Below are positions 31,644 through 43,111 of a DNA stretch of 64,000 bases, piece by piece. Numbering within the stretch: the first letter of the stretch is position 1; each line of letters opens with the position of its first letter. Source of the stretch: Cubamyces lactineus. Lineage: Eukaryota > Basidiomycota > Agaricomycetes > Polyporales > Polyporaceae. The translations under genes were made by a program, and so were the position numbers. Location: positions 492,501 to 556,500 of the forward strand of contig JACDTU010000013.1 in the NCBI GenBank assembly GCA_022376465.1. The letters are read 5' to 3'. The notes beneath the pieces are model-generated. The model was not told where the DNA came from. It ran no database searches and worked only from the letters and a program-made list of their open reading frames with translations.

Positions 31644-33323
31644 CTATGGTACCATATGATTAGTCTCCTCGCATCGCGAATGGGAGAAGGCATACCAAGT
31701 TAAAAAGCAACCCAAGAGAGAAGCCACGCCAGTGGCCAAATGCCATCGCTGCGCCACCAAGTTGAGGGGAGCATTCGCATACGTCGTGGCACTCGTCCGC
31801 ACTATTGCGCCCGCTGCAGCGAAGGCCGCTAGAACCGGCAAGGGAGGTACAGCGCGTCTCCATCCGACCAAGTCCGCAGCGTTCCGTTCGCGGAAGAACC
31901 GCCTCACGAACGTCCATGCGTATGCAGCACGAAGGGTGAGGTTTGCAACGTTGGCCCAAACCAGCCCTGCATCCCCTATCCCGAGTCCTCTAGCTAGGCC
32001 AACAGCAGCTCCGATGAACGCGCCTGAGAATATGAGCATCCAGCGGCTCTGTGCGCGGAGGTCTGCGGGGGACGCTGCAGAGGCGAAGAAGGCTTCGAGG
32101 ACGCCGTTGAAGGCCATCATGGGAATGTAGTATACGTAGACGTGCAGGATTGACGGTGCGGAGGTCGCCAGGTATTTCCGCGGGAGAATGAGCGAGATCG
32201 CGAGTGAGAGGTAAGGGGGGCCAAACGTTACCGCGAGAAGGAAGAGGTGTGCAAAGGCGAGCAGGAGAGTTAGGAGCACAGTAGCCGCCGTCTGCAGCGC
32301 GTCCTTCGATTGCGCGGATGCTTTGGTATCGGAGTCCCCTGATGTCGAGAGTGTCTTCGAGAAGAATACTCGCGCAGTCTCTTCGATAGGTTGGAAGACA
32401 ATGCGAGCAATCAAAGAGCCGTAGTTCGCCGCGACAGCGTACCCTCCCTGGTCCGCAAGCGGGCTAAGCCTCGAAACCAGGAACTTGTCGCCTTCAGTGA
32501 GGAAATGTTTAATCAAAGACTGCCCGGTCATCGCGACCGACAATCTAAAGAGGGAGGGCTCGAAGAGAAGTGTCTCTGTGCTATAGCAATACGCTTAGAC
32601 GGCGAAAGGCCAAGTGAGCATGAATGGGACTTACTGATCCTTTCGTGTGACGGTCACTCGTTTTGGACGGAAGACGAGATTGTCAGAGCAAGCCACCACG
32701 AAGGAGAGGAGCATAGTGAGACCGTACGTAGTCTGACCTAGTGCAAAAGCAACCAGCGCCCAATCGTCGGGAACGCTGACCAATACAAGGAAGGTGATAA
32801 TAGTCTTGAGCATTACGGCCGTCCCTTCGGCGCGCACGCGAACATGGAACCGAAGTTCGTTCTGAGTGCGGATATACATAGGCTCCGATAACAGTTCAAA
32901 GAAAGCCGCGAGGACGTAGAGGATTACACTTTCTCGGAAGTGAGGCTGAGAGGACGTCGCCATAGAGCTTGTGCCTAGATACACGAAGGCAGAAAGCATG
33001 GCGGTAGGAATGCCCAGGAGGACGGGAAGCAGTGAGATGTTTGCAACGAGGCGCGTTGTCGCATTTCGGTCAAGTGAGGCCTGTGCACCTGACGGAGCAC
33101 GCAGTAGTGCATTACGTACGCCTTCACGGGAGAGGAAGAGGATGGTGGAGAGCAACAGTTCGAACTGGATGGATGTTGTGCCGAAGACCTGTGGAGAAAC
33201 GATGCGCACCAGAGCCTGATTCAGGACAAACGTGATCACGCGAGAGAACAGCTGCAACAGCACAAGACTTGATCCCGAGGCAAGTGTGGCAGTCAAGAGC
33301 GAAGAGGTTTTAGCAGTCGCCAT
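31644..33323 (-). CDS. RFT1: Rft1-family ER lipid-linked oligosaccharide protein
   Basis: Multi-spanning ER membrane protein of the RFT1 family, needed for Man5GlcNAc2-PP-dolichol to become available for N-glycosylation in the ER lumen. Exon 1 is 33323-32635 and exon 2 starts at 32580; the join (donor GTAAGT, acceptor CTATAG) restores KDHTETLLFEPSLFRLSVAM. The N-terminus is MATAKTSSLLTATLASGSSL followed by SRVITFVLNQALVRIVSPQV and FLSREGVRNALLRAPSG, strong family signatures. Exon 2 has SLIKHFLTEGDKFLVSRLS, GGYAVAANYGSLIARIVFQP and YVYYIPMMAFNGVLEAFFAS. I end it at the stop at 31644 (...ETNHMVP). A final intron after CFLTW leading to a different short tail cannot be excluded. It is a housekeeping gene embedded in the P450 region. 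Confidence 0.93.
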
Positions 33324-33804
33324 GATGAGGGGCCCGCGTAGATATCTGACCACAGTGCTTTATCTCAGTCAACAGTGGGCCGGATTGCACATGATATTAG
33401 CAACTTACCCGCAGCCGCTCGGGTCTAGTGAGATGGGTTGTCCGAACGCAGCTTTCAAGAGCAGGCGATGCACAAGGCTGGCAGGCTTCACAAACTGCCG
33501 CACGCGTCAGTTGCCGCAAATATGGTCATTATCTCATTCTGGCCTACATTATTCTGCCGTCACTGTGGTAACTAGCAGTTGTGGAGACGAAACAGCCTGT
33601 TGGTAGGGACTCACAGTGAGTAGTATGGAAGCATGAGATTGAGAACATATCCTGGTAAGTAGTCCATGCTGCCACGACATCCTAGTCGTCAGTGACTACG
33701 CGCCAGTGTCACATTCACGTGCTCGTGCACGGATGTGACAATACAAGCGGACGCCCGTCGTAGCTGCGTGCTTTGCTTCTCTTGCTTTCGAGCCACCATC
33801 TGAC
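33324..33804. other. Divergent promoter between RFT1 and ATG15
   Basis: About 480 bp shared by two divergently transcribed genes. No conserved box was recognised. Confidence 0.45.
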
Positions 33805-35321
33805 ATGCTCTCTCATTTCCTGCCCAGTGCGCTCCAATACCTACTAACAGCTTGGATTATACCTTCTCAGGCTCCTAGTATACCTCTACAGTTCGAGCTA
33901 CGACATGAACATGCTCTTTCGAATACCTCTCGCGTTGTCTTCTCGGATGTGAGGCCAACCCTGGGCCTTCGCTCTGACACCTATTCTATCAATACCAGCC
34001 CTATTGCTGTACACAGACGGCGAGATATAGACCCCATGTCAAGCCTGCGATCTCGAAGCGACCAAGCCCAAGTCCATTGGGACAGTGTAGAAATTGCGGG
34101 TCCGGACGTACAGAATAGGGAGGTCCTACTCATGTTGGCCAAGATGGCTAACAACGCCTATACTGAGCCCGGTGAGAAGGACTGGTATGACATTGGCTCC
34201 CAGTGGAATAACGTGAGTTCGGAGCCTTTGCTTGCTCCACCACGATCACTCTGAGCATTCTGGCCATGCAGAGCTATCCTTTCGGCTGGGAACCAGACGC
34301 AGACGGTTTTCGTGGCCACATATTCGCTACGCCAGACAATTCGACAGTTATCATCTCCGTCAAGGGCACGTCGCTGATGTGGCCTGTTGGCGGCGGGGGC
34401 CCTACCCAGCGGAAAGACAAGCTGAACGACAACCTGCTGTTCTCTTGCTGTTGTGCGCGTGTCGGCCCCACGTGGAGTACGGTCTGCGATTGCTATGAAG
34501 GCAATTACAAGTGCGATCAGGGTTGCCTCGAGAAGAGTCTTGCCGAAGAGAGCCTATTCTACTCGATCGGTATTGTGAGTACATCTCTCGTCCCAGCTAG
34601 AGGGAATAATGACAGCTCCTCAGAATCTATACAATAATGTCACATACATGTATCCTAATTCTAATATTTGGCTCATCGGTAAGAATTGCCAGCACGCCCT
34701 CTGTGTCGTGACACTGATAGGAAGTGTGCAGGCCATTCCCTCGGCGGTGCACTAGCTTCCCTCGTGGGCGTCACATTTGGTGCTCCCGTGGTTGCGTTCG
34801 AGGCACCGGCCGAGCGCCTTGCCGCGACTCGTCTGCATCTACCCTCCCCGGTATGCTTGCCCTCCTTGTGTCGTCTTGACCTTTACCCATACTCGTTTAG
34901 CCTTCTACCCATCATGTCACGCATGTGTACAACACAGGCGATCCTATCCCCATGGGGACATGTACTGGCGTCAGCTCTACCTGCGCGCTGGCCGGCATCG
35001 CGCTGGAGACTCATTGCCACCTCGGCCAGGTCATCCGGTATGACACAGTGTCCAAGCTCGGATGGAGTGCAAATGTGGTGCACCACGGTATCCAGGCTCT
35101 CATCGACGGCATTCTGGCCAAAGATGATCTGGACTGGGGAGAAGATGGCAAGAAGCGCGGTGTACCTGCCATCACTACTGAAGACGACTGTGTGGTATGT
35201 AGTTGTGAATCCATCATCTCTCGACATCGCCGACTAAAGCCCATAACAGGATTGCTTCAACTGGGAATTTGGCGACTACCGCAATGCTTCCGCTGCGGGC
35301 TGTCGCAGTCGTTCCGGGTGA
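33805..35321 (+). CDS. ATG15: Atg15-type vacuolar phospholipase (class 3 lipase fold)
   Basis: Type II membrane lipase that degrades autophagic and Cvt bodies inside the vacuole. Exons are 33805-34212, 34272-34574, 34624-34678, 34732-34850, 34901-35194 and 35250-35321, encoding 416 residues with all phases matching. The hydrophobic N-terminus ([16 protein letters not shown]) is the membrane anchor. Family blocks are [54 protein letters not shown] with [21 protein letters not shown] and [20 protein letters not shown]. The lipase motif GHSLG straddles an intron, with nucleophile Ser about residue 258. Next come [35 protein letters not shown] and the terminal [12 protein letters not shown]. The protein stops soon after this motif, without the long variable tail some homologues have. 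Confidence 0.95.
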
Positions 35322-35836
35322 TCACGACTATTGTCATGCCTTACGACTTGTATAATATGCTAGAGTGGCCACTATATGGCACGCATTCCGAATTGATTGG
35401 AACGAGAGATCCACCAGCACTGTAAGTTGTTCCACCGCGCAGTTCCTTGTATAATACCCTCTGGAGACCTTTACGAACAGAGGCTCGTCACGATATACGA
35501 ACGTTGAGCGTTCTCAAACCCAGAACACATCACAACTTGGGCTGCATCTATTGCCCACACTCACTTCCATGCGGGACTGCGCCATGATTCCTGCACAGGC
35601 AACCTATATTCGGTTTTAGCGTGAGCTGAGGATTTAATGGGTAGCGGTAAGCCGGGAACCCATCACACACCGTACCGCCGTCCCCTAAGCCAATGTAAAG
35701 CAAGCATCTGTCGTGGGTGAAGTGCATTGACAGAGTCGCGGTATGGCATATATGGTCCTAATTCATTGCGATCTTGAACACCAATACCTTACACCGTTCT
35801 AGACTTTTACAGCGTACAACCGAGTCCATTTGTTGA
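35322..35836. other. Convergent 3' spacer
   Basis: 3' regions of ATG15 and the methyltransferase meet here. Nothing distinctive is seen. Confidence 0.5.
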
Positions 35837-36652
35837 TCAGACCCGCGCGATCATCTCTCCGTTGAGGAGAGTGAACCACCCGTCTTCCTCTGCCCCCCAC
35901 TTGCGCCAGGTCTCGGCGTCGCGCTGGAGCCTCTCCTGGGTATAGATACCGTGCTTGATGGCCGAGGCCGCAAAGTTGGAAGCCACGGTACGGTCCGCCC
36001 AGAGCCCGCTCCACCATGCTCGCTCCTCAGGCGTGTAGTAGCACCATGGCCCTACGGACAGCGTCAAGCTCTCCTTTGGGAAGCCCGCCGCCTGCGCCCA
36101 GACGTGGAGACGACGCCCGGCCTCGGGCTCGCCGCCGTTGGCGCGCGCGACCTGGATATAGCCCTGCTGCCACTCCTTCATGCCCTCGATCTCCGGGTAC
36201 CAGACGAGACCACCCATATCGGCCTCTCGGGTGGCGACGATGCCACCAGGCTTGGTGACGCGGCGCATCTCCTTGAGCATCTGCACCGGATCGCCGACGT
36301 GCTGGAGAACCTGGTGCGCGTGCACGACGTCGAAAGACGCGTCGGGGAATGGCAGCGCGAGCGCGTCCCCGGCGACGAACGTGATGTTGGTGACCCCGCG
36401 GCCCGCAGCGTACGCGCGAGCCTTGTCGAGGATGTCCGAGTTCGGGACCTCGAGCCCGGTGACGTGACCCTCAGAGAGGATGGTTGCGAAGTCGGTGGTG
36501 ATGGTCCCGGGGCCGCAGCCGATGTCGAGGAGGGTCATGTTGGGCTTGAGATACGGGAGGAGGTACGCAGCCGAGTTCTTCGCCGTGCGCCAGGAGTGCG
36601 AGCGGAGGACAGACTCGTGGTGGCCATGCGTGTATTCGGCTCCCTTGGTCAT
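35837..36652 (-). CDS. SAM-dependent methyltransferase, intronless
   Basis: Class I methyltransferase of the UbiE/COQ5-like Methyltransf_11/25 group, 271 residues, soluble. Motif I (SAM binding) is LLDIGCGPGT at residues 41-50. The acidic residue after beta-2 is E in GLEVPNSDILDKARAYAAGR. The motif around FVAGDALALPFPDASFDVVH contains the D-A-x-x-L-P-F block, and post-motif VLQHVGDPVQMLKEMRRVTK with PGG is typical. The substrate-side lid has WYPEIEGMKEWQQGYI and WWSGLWADRTVASNFA. It lacks COQ5-specific N-terminal targeting, so a small-molecule O/C-methyltransferase of secondary metabolism is more likely; this is inference. Single-exon structure is unusual among its intron-rich neighbours. It sits between P450-A and P450-B with a striking palindrome in its promoter. 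Confidence 0.9.
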   Translation of the reverse strand: MTKGAEYTHGHHESVLRSHSWRTAKNSAAYLLPYLKPNMTLLDIGCGPGTITTDFATILSEGHVTGLEVPNSDILDKARAYAAGRGVTNITFVAGDALALPFPDASFDVVHAHQVLQHVGDPVQMLKEMRRVTKPGGIVATREADMGGLVWYPEIEGMKEWQQGYIQVARANGGEPEAGRRLHVWAQAAGFPKESLTLSVGPWCYYTPEERAWWSGLWADRTVASNFAASAIKHGIYTQERLQRDAETWRKWGAEEDGWFTLLNGEMIARV

Positions 36653-36835
36653 TGTGGTGGATGTATGGCCCTACAAAATGCTCGCGCTCAGTTCCTGCGC
36701 ACGACGCCCCTGAGTGAGAAATCGCGAACATACTGGGCGCGTGCGGTAGTGTAATACTCTAGTTGGAGAGGGGTCAGTATAAGGATCCCCGGCGTTGCGA
36801 TGCAGATGTAGGCCAAACAGGAAACGGGGAGACTG

Positions 36836-36882
36836 TTTATATACTGGTTGTTTATGCGGGTGTGGACGTCCACACCCGCATA
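36836..36882 (-). promoter_or_regulatory. TATA box with adjacent perfect 30-bp palindrome
   Basis: On the minus strand TATATAAA (36843-36836) lies about 185 bp upstream of the methyltransferase ATG. Immediately upstream, 36853-36882 is a perfect 30-bp inverted repeat with no spacer. Each half is TATGCGGGTGTGGAC, so the centre is GGACGTCC. It could be bound by a dimeric regulator or form a cruciform. Confidence 0.65.
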
Positions 36883-37346
36883 CGCCCAGATATGGCTTCG
36901 GCCGACATAATAGGTGGGCATTAATCTGATACTGAGGGGGTTGTTCAGACACGAGTGCAAAGCGTACAGACTCACGGGAACTTTCGGCCGCAAGGGGCTA
37001 GTAGATGTCGATGGTCGTACTAATCGCGATGGTAGTCGACCCAATCTGCTCAGATCCACCCAGGATCTTCGGCCTCTGCGCCGATCTGGGAAGCGCCTGT
37101 CCACTCAGCGTGTGGGCGCTTCTGGCATTTAGTGGTTACGGTGGCGCTGCCTGTAAGGCTCCTGCTGTACGTGTTTCTTACGATGAGAACGGCGAGCGCC
37201 AATCCAGGCGGGATTAAAAAGTAAAAGGGCGGGGATTTCTGCGTATTATGAACTTATTTGGCTACTACTAAGTACGTACGTCGCGGTACGCGGTGCAACA
37301 TGCCCAATCCAAAGTGCCATAGACTGTTGCACGGATGCGATTAAGG
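36883..37346. other. Spacer between methyltransferase promoter and P450-B
   Basis: Nothing recognised. Confidence 0.4.
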
Positions 37347-39783
37347 TCAGGCCCTGATCATTGTAAGCCTGAGAGGCATTTCCGGCTTCGTGCTGTAATC
37401 TCCAGCAGAAGGATACGTGATGCCAGCAGCGTTCCAGAAAATAGGTGTATCGGAGAGCTCGAACTTGAAGGCAGGCAGCAATGTGGCGAGGACGATCTCT
37501 GTTATGGGGCGAACGCGTGAGCCAACGAACTCGAAGTAGAAAGAGAACCTAGATAGTAGACAGAGACGCACTCATTTCGAGTTGAGCGAACTTGAACCCG
37601 CTCAATAAATCGAAAGGTCAGATTATTGGTCGAAGATGCTTCCGCCAGAGCAACGTACATGCATGATCTTGACCCGCCGATGAACGTCATTCTGTCGGAT
37701 GAGCAAATTAGTGAGGATCAACAAAACCCGGTCATGGGGCGCGTCGACATACAGGTGAGAGTACACCCCGGGGATGTGGGCATTATCGACGGCGCTGGGA
37801 AGCGGCTTGAGCCATCTCTCTGGCTTCCACTCGTACGCGTCCTCTCCCCAGATGTCCTTGTTGCAGTTGCTCGTCTCGGTGTCCGTGAAGACAAGCATAC
37901 CCTGTGTGACAGGCACGGCGTCAACGGGCGAGCCGTCGAGCCCACGGATGGGTGTGGAGAGGGGCAGAATGCCATCTTTCCTGACCCTGATGCATCTACG
38001 GGTAAGGAACGTCGACCGACGTAGCAATAGCCTTGTACGCACGTTCTGAATATTCCTCTGATAGGTGTGTATCTAAAGAATGGTCAGAAAGATGATCGAC
38101 CGGGGTGACATTCATAGCTAGACTCACCGGCGAAGCGTCTCACGGCAGACGGCATCGAGATAGGGGAGTTCCATAACCTCGTCGTAGTCAAGGTCTCTCA
38201 GGTTGTCTGTGCCGTCGTCACGAGCTTGGACTAGCTCTTCTCTGAGCTTCTCCTGCGTCTCTGGGTTGATTGCCAACTGATGGAGGATCCGTGACAAAGT
38301 GTTTGACGTTGTGTCCATCGCCGCCATGGCGAGTCCTCTGCGGGAAGGTCAGAGGACGCCATACCGGTATGAGTGAGGTCACTTACGAGACTTGAGCGAG
38401 CACCTCTTCGTCACTGAGCTTATCTTCGGCTGATGCGGACATGTTCGCTCGCACTGGGGAAAAGAACAGGAACGTCAGTGAACACACGCCGGTATGTGCA
38501 CGAATCAGAGGGTCCACCCACGCAGCACATTCATGATGTCCTTGCCTTGGCCGACTTGTTCCTTCAGTGCTTCGTCGCCGCGCTCGAGCGCAGCCTTCTT
38601 CTCAGCGATGATGCCGATGGAGCGGGCGCAAATGGTATCGGAAATCTGCTTCAGGCGCTGCACGGCTCCGAAAGGAGCCATCTCGACCATCTTGCGGCGG
38701 AACGACGGGGGCCCAATGCGCACTAGCCAAGGCAAGAGCTGGTGGATGAACGCCGGGACCTGCGAGGAGACGGGGCTGCGGACATTGGTTGGGATATTAG
38801 ACTTGCTCGTCAAGGTGGGAACGGAAGGGGGCTCACAAAAAAGCTTTGATGGAGTCCGCAAAGTCGTCCGCCTTATCCTCCGTCAGCGGGTCGAACGAGT
38901 ATCCGAGGCCACCCTGCCCAATCAGCTCGAGTGCCGCCCGGCCCATCCAGCCCAGTACGTCGACTTCTCTCGACCCTTTCTCCACCCTGGAGGAGATGGC
39001 GTCAAGTAACTGCGCGCCGCGAAGTTCAGCTTGACTGCTCATGCATATGCACGAGGCGCTTACCCTGTGTGCGATCGTGTTGAACATGGGCGTCATTTCG
39101 CGCAGGTGCTTTGCGGAGAATAGTGGGTTGAGCATCTTGCGCTGCTTGCGATGTTGATCCCCTGCCGCATGAACCGCCCGTAGTCGAACCCACACAAAAT
39201 CAGATTAGAAGAGGACTTACCCAACGTAGAGATCAACCCGGGCCCCGCCAGCGTGTTGAACGTCCTGCAGCGGTCCAATGTTACTGCTACAGGTCTACGA
39301 GTCCCCGGTGAAGCAGTGACTCATGCGATGATGATGTCGGTCTCTTCGAAGACGTCTTGGTCCTTGATGTAGATGCTATGCAGAGCCAGCGGGTCGTAGG
39401 TATACAGCCATTTTGCCTGAAGATCCCAATGAGTCACCGTCTGTGAACGCCACGCAGTGCTCAAGAGGGATATCCACGACACCTACGTTGAATAGACCGT
39501 GTATCGTGAAAAGCCGACCGTATCGTTGAACCAGGTCCAGTTGGTATTGCCAGGATGCACGAAGGTCCAAGAGTTTCTCCAGATTGCCTACAACGCGAGT
39601 CCCATTCAGTATACCCATGGTGGCAGCTAGAAATATATGTGCTGAAAGCTTACCGCTGATGAACGACTCGGATTCCGGGCCAGGTATATTGTCGAGAGGA
39701 GATTTCGCCAGGAAGGAGCGGAGGGTACGCCACCCCACATAGAGGGCGGCGAGACAAGCAAAAAACTGAGTGATGTTTAGCAT
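37347..39783 (-). CDS. Cytochrome P450 (P450-B)
   Basis: ER-anchored monooxygenase, paralogue of the surrounding P450s. N-terminal anchor is MLNITQFFACLAALYVGWRT, hinge AKSPLDNIPGPESESFISG, then NLEKLLDLRASWQYQLDLVQ. Core motifs are DQHRKQRKMLNPLFSAKHLR, GQGGLGYSFDPLTEDKADDF, I-helix MAAMDTTSNTLSRILHQL, K-helix VCRETLRRYTPIRGIFRT, PERW in YEWKPERWLKPLPSAVDN, and heme loop FIGGSRSCIGFKFAQLEM. It ends EMPLRLTMIRA. The intron after the ligand Cys uses a TTGAG acceptor. The ATG at 39783 was chosen because upstream codons in the same open frame are polar and lack a family match. Its promoter resembles that of P450-C, not of A, D or E. B and C are also the closest pair by sequence. Confidence 0.9.
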
Positions 39784-39819
39784 GGGGTATCGAGACCTTT
39801 GAGGGAGAAAAGGCGTACC

Positions 39820-39901
39820 CTGAGAGACCTTTATGTCCCCGGGCGAGGCGCGAGATGGCCTATGGTACTTCGCGGAGAAACACGGAACAGCTCGTGCGCT
39901 G
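39820..39901 (-). promoter_or_regulatory. P450-B promoter block shared with P450-C
   Basis: ACATAAAG and the adjoining CTCTCAGGGT near 39818-39835 match the P450-C promoter at the same distance from the ATG. A 35-bp block at 39867-39901 is identical at 29 positions to 43077-43111. Confidence 0.5.
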
Positions 39902-40576
39902 CAGGCTCCGAGGCCGCAGGGTTGCATCGATACCTCACGCGGCGATTGAACCCAGCCGTGCCAAGGAGAAATCGCTTCCACAGTTGTGCAGAATGCCGGA
40001 AGACAGATGGACGCACGCGGCTAAAAATTAAATGGTGAGCTCGAGTTTTGTGCCATGTGCAGGCCGTACACGTACGCTCGCGTGAGAGTCGTCGGTGGGG
40101 AAAGCCCAGCAGCATGTATCTTGGCGTCACGGCTGCCATCTTCGATGCGTAGATCTCGGATGAGATCAGGTATGTGCAAATCGCATTATGGTCGGTCGTA
40201 GCATGCACGGTGTACCCGCACGTTTGAATCTGTTTGAACATGCTGTAAAGCCGCAAGATGCACTGCAGCACATCCCCTTTTGGCAGAAGTCGTATGCTGC
40301 GGGCGCTTATATATCATCTCCGGCTACTTATGGCCAATTAGATCCGTGCTATCAATATTGAGGATCCTCGCTACCAGGCGACATTGCCGGTGATTGACCT
40401 TGTCCAATGGTAAACAGAAGCAGACGACAAGTCCGCAAAGCTGAATGAGTCTGACTCAGTACATGCTACCGAGACGCTAGCCTGTACACGGAGTCACCGG
40501 ATCCTGTCGGAGCTCAAGGTGGGTCACCGTTACAAATTGCTACTACACGATCGCAACGCTGTCGACACGGTCGAGC
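39902..40576. other. Intergenic region, nothing recognised
   Basis: Upstream of P450-B and downstream of P450-C. No repeat or gene found. Confidence 0.45.
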
Positions 40577-43004
40577 TCAGGCCCTGATCATGGTAACCTT
40601 GAGAGGCATCTCTGGCTTCGTGCTATAATCTCCAGCCGAAGGGTACGTGATACCGGCAGCGTTCCAGAAGATAGGCTTGTCTGAAAGCTCGAACTTGAAG
40701 GCAGGCAGCAAGGTAGCGAGGACGATCTCTAAAGACAAGAACATCATATATGTAAGCTCGAAGCGGGCGGAAGGATGGCCTTCGGCGGTGGACGTACTCA
40801 TCTCGAGTTGAGAAAATTTGAATCCGCTACATCGATCAGAGTCAGGCCACATTGATCTCGAGCACTCGCAAAATCAACGTACATGCACGACCTCGAACCG
40901 CCGATGAACGTCATTCTGTCATTCAGGACCGATAGCCTGAGTGAGAAGGGATCTGGAAGTTGCGGGCGTTTCACTCACAAGTGGGAGTATACTCCAGGGA
41001 TGTGTGCATCTTCGATGGCGCTAGGAAGCGGCTTGAGCCATCTCTCCGGCTTCCACTCGTACGCGTCCTCTCCCCAGATCTCTTTGTTGCAGTTGCTTGC
41101 TTCGATATCCGTGACAATGAGCATGCCTTTGGTGACCGGTACGACGTCGATGAGAGAGCCGTCGAGTCCGCGGATGGGTGCGGAGAGGGGCAACATCGCG
41201 TCTTTCCGGATTCTGATGGATGGCGACAACGAGTGAGCAACTACGGAGAGGACGTTCTCAGTGATGCACCTACATTCTGAATAGCCCTCTGACAGGCGGG
41301 TATCTGATAGTTCGTCAGGACAAGAGTCAAGGTGAATTCAGGAGCAACCGTACCGGCGGAGTGTCTCGCGGCATACAGCATCGAGGTAGGGAAGTTCCAT
41401 GACTTCGTCGTAATCCAAGTCCCTGAGCTTGCCTGTGCCATCATCGCGGGCCAGAAATACCTCTTCCCTGAGCTTCTCCTGTACGTCGGGATGCTTCGCC
41501 AATTGGTGAAGAATCCGGGACAAAGCGTTCGACGTCGTATCCATCGCTGCCATTACAAGTCCACTGTAGCGGTGTCAGGGCACGTCATATGTAGACGAAC
41601 ACCGCAACTCACGAGACTTGAGCTACGAGCTCGTCATCAGCGAGCCTATCCTCGGCCGATGCCGACATGTTCGCTCGCACTGTGGTGAAGAAGACGGATT
41701 GCGGTGAGTATACACCGAAGCTTCGCGAGCTGGGCTGACACACTCACGCAGGACACTCATGAGATCTTTGCCCTCACCCACTTGTTCCTTCAGGGCCTCG
41801 TCGCCACGTTCGAGTGCGGCCTTCTTCTCGTTGATAATTGCGATAGACCGCGTATGTATAGTGTCAGTGATCTGTCTCAGGCGTTGCACCACCCCGAAAG
41901 GTGCCATCTCCACCATCTTGCGACGGAACGACGGCGGCCCAACGCGCACTAGCCAAGGAAGAAGTTGATGGATAGCCGCTGGGACCTGTGAAGCAACGGG
42001 GCTGCGAATGATGGGATGTCAGTCGTGCTCACCGAGGTGTGAACAGACGGGGACGCACAAGAACGCTTTGATGGAGTCCGCAAAGTCGTCTGCCCTATCT
42101 TCGGTCAGTGGATCGAAAGAGTAACCAAGGCCGCCCTGTCCAATCAGCTCGAGTGCTGTCCGACTCATCCAGCCCAGCACGTCTATTTCCGTGGTGCCGT
42201 TCTCCACCCGATAGGCAATCGCGTCCAGCAGCTGGGTTTCATGGGCTTCAGGTGAACTCGTGGGGGAGTACGATAAGGCACTTACCCTGCCCGTCACGGC
42301 GTTGAAAATCGGAGTCATCTCGCGCAAATGCTTGGCCGAGAATACTGGGTTGAGCATCTTGCGCTGTCGGCGATGCTGATCACCTATCGTAAAGCTCCTC
42401 AGCTTCGCAGATCCACCAGGGTTATTAGAAGAACTACCCAGCGTAGCGATCAACCCGGGCCCCGTAAGCACGTTGAACATCCTACACCGATCCCGTGTTA
42501 GTCATATAGCATCACAGCTTGGAGGTGAGAGCGGTGACGTACGAGATCAGCATATCCGTCTCTTCGTAAACGTCCTGGTCCTTGATGAAGATGCTGTGCA
42601 GCGCCCTCGGATCGTAGGTGTACAGCCATTTCGCCTGACCGTCCCTGTTGATCAGCACCCTAGCCCCGGCGTAAACATGAGAATTCGACTGCCTTCCAAC
42701 TCACGTTGAATAACCCGTGTATCTTGAAAAGTCGGCCATATCGCTCGACTAATCCCCGCTGGTAATCCCAGGCCGCGCGAGGATCCATGATCTTCTCAAT
42801 ACCCCCTAGCGCAAAAAGCGTCTCGTCAATAGATGACATTGGGACAAGGGCGGCGTGCGCGCCAGACTTACCGCTAATGAACGATTCGGACGCCGGTCCA
42901 GGGATATTGTCAAGAGGAGACTTCGCGACCACGAAAAAGCGAAGGATGCGCCACCCCACATAGAGGGCAGCGAGACACCCAAGAAGCTGTTGGACGTTCG
43001 ACAT
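40577..43004 (-). CDS. Cytochrome P450 (P450-C)
   Basis: ER-anchored monooxygenase. It starts MSNVQQLLGCLAALYVGWRI, with hinge AKSPLDNIPGPASESFISG. Motifs after splicing: DQHRRQRKMLNPVFSAKHLR, ALELIGQGGLGYSFDPLTED, I-helix MAAMDTTSNALSRILHQL, VCRETLRRYPPVRGLFR (ExxR), IRKDAMLPLSAPIRGLDGSL, YEWKPERWLKPLPSAIEDAH and heme loop FIGGSRSCMGFKFSQLEM-like, with the Cys codon followed by an intron. The C-terminus KPEMPLKVTMIRA is almost that of P450-B (KPEMPLRLTMIRA). The same holds for the last exon (KFELSDKPIFWNAAGITYPS), which points to a fairly recent tandem duplication. The ATG at 43004 is the first in the exon; upstream in-frame codons begin with GTG and were excluded. No disabling change was found. 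Confidence 0.9.
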
Positions 43005-43039
43005 GAGAGTGCTCAAGTCTGCGAAGGAGGAGCTACGCA

Positions 43040-43111
43040 CCCTGAGAGCTCTTTATGTTGGATGTCGGCATATCGCACTTCTCGGGGAAGGACGGAACGG
43101 CTCGCGCGCTG
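43040..43111 (-). promoter_or_regulatory. P450-C promoter block shared with P450-B
   Basis: Contains ACATAAAGAGCTCTCAGGGT near 43035-43056 and the 35-bp block 43077-43111 described for P450-B. Confidence 0.5.

Noticed and set aside
35951..36754. 267-codon plus-strand frame
   Set aside because: Antisense shadow of the intronless methyltransferase, produced by GC-rich third positions.
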